From Candidatus Aminicenantota bacterium (GTDB lineage Bacteria; Acidobacteriota; Aminicenantia; UBA2199): a stretch of DNA of 36,723 bases. The stretch spans positions 1-36,723 of the forward strand of contig JAUWQW010000013.1 of assembly GCA_030610885.1 (NCBI GenBank). The letters run 5' to 3'. Positions 1-6,792 of this stretch are shown one piece after another. Numbering within the stretch: position 1 is the first letter of the stretch; each line of letters opens with the position of its first letter. The translations under genes were made by a program, and so were the position numbers. The notes below the pieces were generated by a model. The model had not been told where the DNA came from. It made no database searches and saw nothing but the letters and a program-made list of their open reading frames with translations.

Positions 1-1
1 A

Positions 2-1528
2 GGGCAGAGTGTTTTGAAAAACGATGTTGTGCTGGATGATTACTGTCCACTCTGCCTACAAGAAAAGAGCAAAATAGAATTGATTGTAGAATTAAATGAA
101 AGGATTAAAGACTTAGAGGAACTAGAAATAGAGAAGGATAAGTTAGAAGAACAGGAACAAAAATTAAAAGATATTTTGCGAGTCAATATCAATACGATTG
201 ATGGATTACTCAAAGAGATGCTTTTCAAAGAGGAAAAGCAAGCCAAATTTTTTGAGAAGGTTCAGCAAATTAAAACCTCTTTGAATGCCTTTTCTGATGA
301 ATTTAAAAAGGAATTGATAGGTAAAGACCCAATTCAGGAGCCTAGCAAAATACAGATTGATAAGAAAGATATATCTGAACTTGCCAAGCAAGCACAAGGC
401 ATGGCAAAAACGCTCACAGAAAGTAAGAGATCAAATATAAAATTCCAAATATACACCAAGCTATTTCACGCAGTCACCGCTTACAATCAATATCAAAGCA
501 TTAAAAGACAACAAGAAATACTAACAAAACAACAAGTGACATTCCAACTGCTTTTTGCCGATTTTATTAAAAGGCAAGAAGAAGCTTTAAATGTGCTTCT
601 TAAAATGTTCTCCGCAAACATTGATGAATATTACACTACTATGAACCCCCATGAGAAAATTGAGGATATTAAGTTAGTACCAATTAAGGACAAAAACGAT
701 GACCTAGTCGGAATAACAATCGAATATAGCTTTTTTGATGAAACCAAAACGCCACCAATCGCCTATTTGAGTGAAAGTCACATTAACTGTCTTGGCCTAT
801 CTTTCTTTTTAGCTTCTGTTAAAGCATTCAATAAGCAGAACGAATTTTTTGTCCTTGACGATGTTATTTCAAGTTTTGACAGGCCACACAGATCAAGGTT
901 CGCAAAACTGCTAACTGACAAGTTCAGCAACTACCAAATTCTGTTACTTACACATGAACAGGGATTTTTTGAATTAGTGGCCAGTAATGTAAAAAGTAAA
1001 GGTTGGCTAATTCAAGATTTTAAGTGGTCAAAAGAGAACGGGGTAGGAATTGAAGAAGGCATAACTGATATCAAGGAACGTATTCTCAAGAAATTTGAGG
1101 CCGAAGACAAAGAAGGACTAGGTAATTATATCAGGATTTATACTGAAAAGGTAATGAAAGAAATAGCCTACGACATAGAGGCCCAAGTTGCTTTTAGATA
1201 TAATGAAATAAATGAAAAGAGAATGGCTGCTGAACTATTGGATGCTGTGCATGGTCGAATTTCAAAGAAGGGAAATGAATTAAAGGATAAGGCCAACATT
1301 CAAAAACTGAAGGGAATGCCAATGTTCATTGGTAATGTCACATCTCATGACAATGAGTTCACAGAAAGTATTGAGGACTTAGCAGCAATATGGGAAGATA
1401 TTGAGAAGACCATTCATATCTTTTACTGCGCCGAGTGTAGGAAGTTTATCTCTATCAAATATTTTGACAATGTGGAAAGCAAAATCAGGTGTGGGTGCGG
1501 CAAGTTGACTTACGATTGGAAGAAGTAA
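2..1528 (+). CDS. Rad50/SbcC-like zinc-hook ABC ATPase, 5'-truncated by the window edge
   Basis: The frame is open to base 2, so the TTG start in the ORF track is probably internal and the N-terminal Walker A half lies outside the window. Near the visible start is CPLC, a CxxC zinc-hook motif like those at the tip of Rad50 coiled coils. A long Lys/Glu-rich coiled coil follows. Then come the ABC signature region LSESHINCLGL, a Walker B-like FFVLDDVISSFD with D-loop, and an H-loop LLTHE. After the ATPase there is a helical region of about 150 residues, and the protein ends in a zinc-ribbon-like pattern (CAEC ... CGC). Known relatives are DNA-repair and phage-defence ATPases. The helical C-terminus could be an effector or partner-binding domain, which is inference. 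An attC-like site follows 71 nt after the stop, so the gene may be an unusually large integron cassette. Confidence 0.75.
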   Translation, partial: GQSVLKNDVVLDDYCPLCLQEKSKIELIVELNERIKDLEELEIEKDKLEEQEQKLKDILRVNINTIDGLLKEMLFKEEKQAKFFEKVQQIKTSLNAFSDEFKKELIGKDPIQEPSKIQIDKKDISELAKQAQGMAKTLTESKRSNIKFQIYTKLFHAVTAYNQYQSIKRQQEILTKQQVTFQLLFADFIKRQEEALNVLLKMFSANIDEYYTTMNPHEKIEDIKLVPIKDKNDDLVGITIEYSFFDETKTPPIAYLSESHINCLGLSFFLASVKAFNKQNEFFVLDDVISSFDRPHRSRFAKLLTDKFSNYQILLLTHEQGFFELVASNVKSKGWLIQDFKWSKENGVGIEEGITDIKERILKKFEAEDKEGLGNYIRIYTEKVMKEIAYDIEAQVAFRYNEINEKRMAAELLDAVHGRISKKGNELKDKANIQKLKGMPMFIGNVTSHDNEFTESIEDLAAIWEDIEKTIHIFYCAECRKFISIKYFDNVESKIRCGCGKLTYDWKK

Positions 1529-1599
1529 TGACCATCGCAAATTAAGTATATACATTTGGCAGCTATCATACTCGGCAAACAAGCCGTTGAGAAAGAAAC

Positions 1600-1672
1600 A
1601 CATAACAACTGCATCAACTCAGACTGGTAAATACACTTCGCTTCAAAATGCAGGTAAATGCAACCATTATGT
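1600..1672 (+). repeat. attC-like recombination site 1
   Basis: The outer boxes ACATAAC and ATTATGT pair except at one position. The inner arms are partly complementary (AACTGCATCAACTC against GGTAAATGCAACC). It lies directly after a gene and in the same orientation as two better sites downstream. This is the weakest of the three, judged by eye without a covariance search. Confidence 0.5.
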
Positions 1673-1710
1673 AGTATAAAAAATGTTTTTGTAAAATTCA
1701 CAAAAGTTTA

Positions 1711-1742
1711 TTGACATTAGATATTTTTTATACCAATATAAT
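1711..1742 (+). promoter_or_regulatory. Promoter upstream of the cassette gene at 1798
   Basis: TTGACA at 1711 is followed by AATATA (18-nt spacer), which overlaps a TATAAT (20-nt spacer). The stretch from TTTTTGTAAAATT through TTGACATTAGA resembles the DNA after attC site 3, so two cassettes may share a leader type. Confidence 0.5.
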
Positions 1743-1751
1743 ATCTTACAC

Positions 1752-1774
1752 ATAACAATACAAAAAGGAGTTAT
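1752..1774 (+). repeat. Shared leader element, copy A
   Basis: ATAACAATACAAAAAGGAGTTAT is one of three near-identical elements in the window (also near 3621 and 5057). It contains an AGGAG box and has complementary ends (ATAAC/GTTAT). The AGGAG is 27 nt from the annotated start at 1798, too far for normal use. A two-codon ORF (ATG AAG TAA) sits between them. Confidence 0.55.
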
Positions 1775-1797
1775 ACCTCTAAAAAGAATGAAGTAAT

Positions 1798-2922
1798 ATG
1801 AAGTCTCAAATAATACAACTTAACAAAGAATTTCTAGAAACTATTGATATCTTACCAGATCATAAAATTCAACCGCCACTCATAAGTTTATTTTATAATG
1901 TCAGGAGTCGGGAAACCTCAACGTCTGTTGCTTCATTTAATGGCTATAAATTAATTTTTTCACCTTCTGAAAATGAAAATATTACTGATGTAGTAAAAAG
2001 GGGACTTTTATTTGCAGATTTAGTAATTTTAAATCATCCAAATATTGATATTGAATCATCTTTTTGTTTATTTCTTGTCCCATCATGGTTTCCTGATAAA
2101 AAATATGATTATTCTGCACTACATGATAAGGAAATACCACCACATTTAATTTTGGGTGGTAATGCCACTATTGCGGCAGGTTCTAGAGCCAAATTGGCTG
2201 ATGGCTCATCAGATGGTGTGCCAGCTACTGGTAATTATTCACTTTTACCAGAAAATATTGCGAAATGGTGTGTTACCGAAGGTAAAGAATTGATTAATTC
2301 TGGTCAGGTTATGTATTGCCCAATAATCCCCCCTGCCTCTTGGGAGCAATACCTATACTCAAAGGGTGTTAATTTTCAATCATTTTATAAAACATATAGA
2401 ATTCTCCCCCAAAATCAATCTTATCTCGATGATAACGTTGCTCGTGCAATCCAACATATTGATCTACCATTAATAACAAATATTGATCTGAAAACTTTAA
2501 ATAAAATAAAAAATGATGAGCGTGATAGTTTTGAAAAATTTCGTTCATATATGTTACAAGCGATTAACTCAATGAATTTTGCTGCACATTCAGATAATTT
2601 TGATAAACAAATGAGTATAATGAATGAAAATATACGCGCTGGTATTGAAGAAGTAAGAAGTGTTCACAAAAAAATTAAAAAAATGAAATTTGCAGAATTA
2701 AATAAAATTATGTTTATTGCCTTGCCAACAATTGTTTCAGCATTTATAAATGATCCTAATATAAAAATTCTTGGTCCTACATTATCAATATCGCAAGCTG
2801 TAATTGAATATTTAAATCATTTATTTGCAAATATAAAGAATAAATCAGAATTAAAAACTAACCCTATGTATTTTCTTTGGAAGATTTCTAAGGAAAAGCC
2901 AAAGACTGATATAAAGGTCTAA
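1798..2922 (+). CDS. Uncharacterised 374-residue cassette protein
   Basis: I do not recognise this family. There is no signal peptide. The first 230 residues look like a soluble mixed fold with hydrophobic strands such as LLFADLVILNHP and SSFCLFLVPSWF, and a Gly/Ala-rich stretch GGNATIAAGSRAKLADG. A charged helical region (about 240-300) follows, then a more hydrophobic segment (about 302-340) that could be amphipathic or membrane-associated. The gene has its own promoter and is bracketed by attC-like sites at 1600 and 2932, the usual form of a one-gene integron cassette. The start ATG has no close Shine-Dalgarno. No function can be assigned; many cassette genes are orphans of this kind. Confidence 0.8.
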   Translation: MKSQIIQLNKEFLETIDILPDHKIQPPLISLFYNVRSRETSTSVASFNGYKLIFSPSENENITDVVKRGLLFADLVILNHPNIDIESSFCLFLVPSWFPDKKYDYSALHDKEIPPHLILGGNATIAAGSRAKLADGSSDGVPATGNYSLLPENIAKWCVTEGKELINSGQVMYCPIIPPASWEQYLYSKGVNFQSFYKTYRILPQNQSYLDDNVARAIQHIDLPLITNIDLKTLNKIKNDERDSFEKFRSYMLQAINSMNFAAHSDNFDKQMSIMNENIRAGIEEVRSVHKKIKKMKFAELNKIMFIALPTIVSAFINDPNIKILGPTLSISQAVIEYLNHLFANIKNKSELKTNPMYFLWKISKEKPKTDIKV

Positions 2923-2931
2923 TAAATAAAG

Positions 2932-3065
2932 GTATAACAATCGCATTAAGTCGGACGCTAAACAGCTCGGCGGTTATTCGGAATTTTGTCTTTCGCTTTT
3001 ACCTCAATGCTGATGCGTAAGTTGGTTGCTACGCATGTTTGGCGCCGCAGAAATTCATGTTAAGA
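2932..3065 (+). repeat. attC-like recombination site 2 (long, VCR-like)
   Basis: It starts GTATAAC AATCGCATTAAGTCGGACGC just after the stop of the 1798 gene and ends GGCGCCGCAGAAATTCAT GTTAAGA. The outer boxes and inner arms are imperfectly complementary. A central hairpin ATGCGTA/TACGCAT with a 10-nt loop fits a variable terminal structure. At about 134 bp it is close to the size of Vibrio repeats. It is far more GC-rich than its surroundings. Confidence 0.6.
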
Positions 3066-3099
3066 ATGTGTCTCATTCTTGAACAAACCTAAACATTAA

Positions 3100-3128
3100 T
3101 TGACATAAAAAATTCCGTATGCTCTAAT
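3100..3128 (+). promoter_or_regulatory. Promoter of the 85-residue membrane protein gene
   Basis: TTGACA at 3100-3105, a 17-nt spacer and TCTAAT at 3123-3128, between attC-like site 2 and the start at 3180. Confidence 0.55.
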
Positions 3129-3179
3129 AAATAATATAAAAATGAATTATAGGAAAAAAATAGTTAAAAGGGGGAAAAC

Positions 3180-3437
3180 ATGAAATTAAACGTAAAAGCA
3201 TTTGCTTTGACTTGTGCTTTGGTTTGGGGACTAGGATTGTTTCTTCTTACATGGTGGATAATTGCTTTTGATGGTGCAACAGGTGAAATCACATTTATCG
3301 GACGATTTTATCGTGGTTACTGCATAAGTCCTACGGGTAGCCTTATAGGCTTGGTTTGGGCATTCATAGACGGTTTGATTGGGGGTGCAATATTTGCGTG
3401 GCTTTATAATTTTATTTCTCGCCGTGCAGCAAAATAA
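3180..3437 (+). CDS. Small two-helix membrane protein (holin-like family)
   Basis: This 85-residue protein has two hydrophobic spans: about residues 8-30 (FALTCALVWGLGLFLLTWWII) and 55-78 (LIGLVWAFIDGLIGGAIFAWLYNF). A short polar loop containing GRFYRGYCISPTGS joins them, and the C-terminus is basic (SRRAAK). The pattern matches a widespread small bacterial family that databases often label 'bacteriophage holin'; as far as I know a holin function is unproven. The gene has a purine-rich RBS (AAAAGGGGGAAAAC), its own promoter, and attC-like sites on both sides, so it is probably an integron cassette. Membrane location is clear; the role is not. Confidence 0.8.
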   Translation: MKLNVKAFALTCALVWGLGLFLLTWWIIAFDGATGEITFIGRFYRGYCISPTGSLIGLVWAFIDGLIGGAIFAWLYNFISRRAAK

Positions 3438-3464
3438 AAATTGTTGAGAAACCAATATAAAAAC

Positions 3465-3540
3465 CTATAACAAATCACTCAACGCGACTATCTTTCGCGC
3501 TTTCAGCGCTCCAGCTGGCGGGTTAGTTTTGATGTTATAG
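3465..3540 (+). repeat. attC recombination site 3
   Basis: The terminal 7-mers CTATAAC and GTTATAG are perfectly complementary. Inner arms AATCACTCAACGCG and GGCGGGTTAGTTTTGAT pair imperfectly with bulges, and a GCGC-TTTCA-GCGC hairpin lies at the tip. Length (76 bp), position right after a gene, and the R''/R' boxes all fit integron attC sites. This is the clearest of the three. Confidence 0.75.
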
Positions 3541-3580
3541 AAAGAACATGTTTTTTGTAAAATTTTTTCTTATTTTTTGT

Positions 3581-3609
3581 TTGACTTTAGAGATTCGTCT
3601 AAATACAAT
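3581..3609 (+). promoter_or_regulatory. Promoter of the DUF4412-like gene
   Basis: TTGACT, a 17-nt spacer and TACAAT. The preceding TTTTTTGTAAAATT also occurs upstream of the promoter at 1711. Confidence 0.6.
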
Positions 3610-3620
3610 TATATTTCATA

Positions 3621-3645
3621 TATAACAATATAAATAGGAGTTATA
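3621..3645 (+). repeat. Shared leader element, copy B
   Basis: TATAACAATATAAATAGGAGTTATA has perfectly complementary 6-nt ends (TATAAC/GTTATA). It differs from copy C by one base over 23 nt. Its AGGAG lies 5 nt before a TTG that opens a tiny ORF. Confidence 0.6.
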
Positions 3646-3672
3646 TTGAAACTTAAAAGGAGGAAATCATGA
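3646..3672 (+). CDS. Possible 8-codon leader ORF coupled to the next gene
   Basis: TTG AAA CTT AAA AGG AGG AAA TCA TGA would encode MKLKRRKS. It follows AGGAG by 5 nt and ends in an ATGA overlap with the start of the gene at 3669. The internal AGGAGG is that gene's own RBS. This resembles translational coupling, but the ORF is short enough to arise by chance. Confidence 0.3.
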   Translation: MKLKRRKS

Positions 3673-4286
3673 GAAAGAAAATATCATTAGGATCACTTAC
3701 AATTATGCTGGTTCTTGCCTTTATTTTGTCAGGCATCAGTGTGCACGCCGCACAGTTTACAGCGGATCTGATAATTACCGGACCTGACACTGATTACACT
3801 TTCAAATTATATGTAAAAGATAATATGTACCGCCTGGAAAAGGTCAAAGGCGGTATAAAATTCCCGCCGTATCCAACCATTGTTAACAGAAACACCGGAC
3901 TGACCTGGGGGTTAAATCCGCAGGTGCGCCAGTATGTGGAGATGACTAATATCAGGCAAACTATGATGATGAACCCCATTATCGGTTGGGAATTTATGCG
4001 AAAAGACATGGAGAAGCAGCCAGGCCCTATTGAGACCTTAAGCGGATATACATGCGAGACAAGCATTTACCACGAACCAGGAAAATCTCGAATATCCGCC
4101 AAGATTTGGATCTCCCGAAAGCTTGATCATTTTATAAAGCAGGTTCATTACGCTGATAATAGTGATGCTATAATGGAACTTCAGAATATAAAAGAAGGAC
4201 CTGTGGACGAGGCCCTTTTCAAGATACCTCAGGACTATTCAAAGATGGAAATGCCTGATGAGAGGCAGGCCAAAACCGAACCTTAA
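3669..4286 (+). CDS. Exported DUF4412/LolA-like protein
   Basis: A clear Sec signal peptide (MRKKIS, hydrophobic core, then VHA-A cleavage near residue 27) leads a mature protein of about 178 residues. Alternating strands such as FTADLIITG, YTFKLYVKDNMYRLEK and SAKIWISRKLDHFIKQVHYA fit the half-barrel fold of DUF4412/LolA-like periplasmic proteins, and the ending LFKIPQDYSKMEMP is typical of that group. Role unknown; probably periplasmic and perhaps ligand- or lipid-binding. It starts 128 nt after attC site 3 with a strong AGGAGG RBS. Its GC content looks higher than that of the cassettes before it, suggesting a different origin. Confidence 0.75.
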   Translation: MRKKISLGSLTIMLVLAFILSGISVHAAQFTADLIITGPDTDYTFKLYVKDNMYRLEKVKGGIKFPPYPTIVNRNTGLTWGLNPQVRQYVEMTNIRQTMMMNPIIGWEFMRKDMEKQPGPIETLSGYTCETSIYHEPGKSRISAKIWISRKLDHFIKQVHYADNSDAIMELQNIKEGPVDEALFKIPQDYSKMEMPDERQAKTEP

Positions 4287-4359
4287 AAACCAAAATCAAT
4301 AGTAATATAAGCATCAGGGAAATGATTACATGATGTACGACAACCAATCATTTTGGTGA

Positions 4360-4770
4360 GTGCTTCATGACTGTGTGAGGGGTGACAGTGCTTTGGCCAC
4401 AAATTTACCTTCTGCATCATTAGCAGGTGCAGTTGCCCTTGCAATAGGTATTGGAATCCAGAATTTTCCTGAAGGCACTGCAGTTTCTGTCCCTTTACGA
4501 AGAGAGGGATTATCTAGACTTAAAAGCTTTTAGTATGGGCAACTATCAGGGATTGTTGAACCCATTGCAGGAGTTATAGGTGCAGCTGCAGTAATTTGGA
4601 TGCAACCGATTTTACCGTATGCCCTATCTTTTGCTGCAGGTGCTATGATTTATGTGGTAGTTGAAGAAGTTATCCCTGAATCGCAGTTGGATAAAAATAC
4701 AGATATTGCAACAATTGGAGCAATGATAGGTTTTGCCTTGATGATGACATTGGATGTTGCTTTTAGCTAA
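4360..4770 (+). pseudogene. ZIP-family metal transporter remnant (ZupT/GufA-like)
   Basis: Frame 1 from 4381 reads [19 protein letters not shown], then a TAG at 4531, then [20 protein letters not shown] ... [19 protein letters not shown] ... [14 protein letters not shown] and TAA. These are the last membrane helices of a ZIP transporter; the HNxPEG-type metal motif appears here as QNFPEG. The N-terminal half is missing (a TGA lies upstream at 4357), and the TAG interrupts the rest. Both lesions are needed to explain why no ORF was called. The gene is dead unless the TAG is read through. Confidence 0.8.
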
Positions 4771-4821
4771 AGAAAATATAGGAGATGAATATGAATAAAG
4801 AGATTCTTCCTTTGCCTGATA
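4771..4821 (+). repeat. 51-bp direct repeat, left copy
   Basis: It matches 9428-9478 with two mismatches (t/c and g/a). It covers an RBS and the first ten codons (MNKEILPLPD) of the methyltransferase gene found intact at 9448. Confidence 0.85.
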
Positions 4822-4889
4822 ATATGATAAAACGCTCCATCAAACTCAATCCTAAGTGGGCTAGCCATATCTGTAGTATAGCTCAATAA
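4791..4889 (+). pseudogene. 5' fragment of a methyltransferase gene
   Basis: Starting 5 nt after an AGGAG, the frame reads MNKEILPLPDNMIKRSIKLNPKWASHICSIAQ and stops. The first ten residues equal those of the methyltransferase at 9448; the rest diverges. It is probably a broken copy left by the event that placed the 5125-9272 operon between the two repeats. Confidence 0.65.
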
Positions 4890-5056
4890 GATTTATAAGT
4901 CAAAAACGGAGACCTGACCCCCAATAATAATGAACCGGGGAAATAATTCTTATCAAATATTCCTTGTAAACAATATAATTTTATGCTATTAATAATTCAT
5001 GGAGAAAAAACGATTTTCCTATGGTGTGTTTTTTTATGTTTGCCTACTAAAAAGTG

Positions 5057-5079
5057 TATAACAATATAAAAAGGAGTTA
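5057..5079 (+). repeat. Shared leader element, copy C
   Basis: TATAACAATATAAAAAGGAGTTA is nearly the same as copies A and B and lies 45 nt before the racemase-GNAT start. Here too the AGGAG is too far from the annotated ATG. Confidence 0.55.
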
Positions 5080-5124
5080 GCTGCCTACTGATAAATCAGC
5101 GAATAAATTATAGGTAAAGAAATT

Positions 5125-6780
5125 ATGAATAATCAAAATGAAGACAGCCTTTCACCACCATCAGTACAAAGAGAGTACGAAGATCCCTGGAATAAGCTTA
5201 ATATTGATCTTGAAGCTGTAAAATTTAATTATCGATATTTAAAATCACAACTTCCGCCAAGAGCGATATTTTACGCTGTCTTAAAATCCGATGCATACGG
5301 ACATGATCTTAAAGAAATTGGAAAGGTTCTTTCTCAATCTGGATGTATGCACTTTGCAGTTGAATCTCCACAAGAAGGAATTCGGCTTCGTAATGAAGGC
5401 ATTACTGGTGACATATTATTAATGAATCCAATCCCCACATGGATGGCTGAATTATCTATTCGACATGATTTAAGTGTGTCTGTAATTCATGAATCCATTT
5501 TACAGCCATTAGAAGAAGCAGCTCAACTAATGGGAAAGATTTGCCGAATTCATTTAAATGTAAATATTGGATTAAATCGGATGGGGATTGCGCCATCAAA
5601 AATACTTAAAATTGCCAAAGAAGCAGCTTCTAAACCACATATTGAATTAGAAGGATTGTTTGGGCAACCCAGTGATTCTACCAGCGATCTTGAGTCATTC
5701 AAGCATTTAAAAAATATTTATGAAAAACTAAAATCAGAAGATGTCGCCCCAATTTATTTGCATTTTGCAAACAGCACTACTTTTTTAGCTCATCCTGAAA
5801 CCATTGCCGATGGTGTACGCCTGGGGATATTATTATATGGCGTTCTTCCGCCAGAACAATACAAAGTAAAAACAAAACCAAATCAATTAAAACCTGTAAT
5901 GAGCTTAAAAACAGAAATCGTACAAATTAGACAATTGCCTATAGGAAGCAAAATTGGTTACCATTCCAAAGAAAAAACAGAACGAGATTTAATAATTGGC
6001 ACAATTCCAATTGGGTATAATCACGGTTTAGATCGTAAACTATTAAACGGTGGTTATGTAATTGTTCATGAACAAAAAGCGCTATTTATTGGTGCGATAT
6101 CGATGAATTCATCAACGATAGATATTACTGAAATTAAAGATGTTGAAATTGAGGATGAAGTAGTAATAATTGGTCGACAAGGAAAACAAGAAATCAACAT
6201 AAATGAACTGGCTGAAAAATCAGATACTATTGCTGCAGAATTAATGATGCGCTTTGGAAAAAGCATAGCCAGAAATTATCAAATAGACGAACAGGATGTT
6301 ACATCAGAAATTATTATTGAACAAAAAAAAACAGATGATATTCACATTCGATATTTTCAAACAGAAAATGAATTACCTGAATGGATGAATGTTTATAATA
6401 TTGCGAATTTTTTACAAACGCATCTTATACCATTCGATGACCCAAAAGATGTTATTTCTACTGCTGTTGAATATGCTTTGTCTGCTCATCCAGGCGGTAA
6501 AGGTTTTATTTTATTAGCCACAATTAATGAAAAGCTTCTTGGCGTTGTTGTTTGTATACGAATCGATAAAGTAGGTATTATACCTGAAAATTTAATTGTT
6601 TATGTTTGTGTTCATCAAAATTATCGGGGAAAAGGATTGGGCAGTCGGTTGGTTCAAGAAGCAATTGACTGCGCGGATGGTGATGTAAAATTACACGTGG
6701 AAAAGACAAATCCCGCTATAAAGCTTTATAAAAAATTGGGTTTTAAAGATGATTATATTGAAATGCGTTTTTTGAAATGA
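5125..6780 (+). CDS. Fused alanine racemase-family protein and GNAT acetyltransferase
   Basis: Residues about 25-395 are a fold-type III PLP racemase of the Alr family. The PLP lysine is K54 in YAVLKSDAYGHD. IHLNVNIGLNRMGI, GVRLGILLYG and IGTIPIGYNHG follow the family order, and a Tyr near 278 (SKIGYHSK) takes the place of the catalytic tyrosine. Residues about 405-551 are a GNAT domain with acyl-CoA loop YRGKGLGSRL and the typical NPAIKLYKKLGF. The natural inference is that one polypeptide racemises an amino acid and then N-acylates one enantiomer. The substrate cannot be read from the sequence. The gene heads a tight operon (12 and 11 nt gaps) with a methyltransferase and a sodium symporter. 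At 551 residues it is much longer than a plain Alr (about 360-380) because of the fusion. Confidence 0.88.
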   Translation: MNNQNEDSLSPPSVQREYEDPWNKLNIDLEAVKFNYRYLKSQLPPRAIFYAVLKSDAYGHDLKEIGKVLSQSGCMHFAVESPQEGIRLRNEGITGDILLMNPIPTWMAELSIRHDLSVSVIHESILQPLEEAAQLMGKICRIHLNVNIGLNRMGIAPSKILKIAKEAASKPHIELEGLFGQPSDSTSDLESFKHLKNIYEKLKSEDVAPIYLHFANSTTFLAHPETIADGVRLGILLYGVLPPEQYKVKTKPNQLKPVMSLKTEIVQIRQLPIGSKIGYHSKEKTERDLIIGTIPIGYNHGLDRKLLNGGYVIVHEQKALFIGAISMNSSTIDITEIKDVEIEDEVVIIGRQGKQEININELAEKSDTIAAELMMRFGKSIARNYQIDEQDVTSEIIIEQKKTDDIHIRYFQTENELPEWMNVYNIANFLQTHLIPFDDPKDVISTAVEYALSAHPGGKGFILLATINEKLLGVVVCIRIDKVGIIPENLIVYVCVHQNYRGKGLGSRLVQEAIDCADGDVKLHVEKTNPAIKLYKKLGFKDDYIEMRFLK

Positions 6781-6792
6781 GTATAATAATTT

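Noticed and set aside
1510-1701. Minus-strand 63-residue ORF over attC site 1
   Set aside because: Covers the recombination site and cassette junction; no RBS or recognisable content.
3180-3437. Prophage remnant suggested by a holin-like gene
   Set aside because: No endolysin, spanin or structural phage genes are nearby; the flanking attC-like sites explain its presence better.
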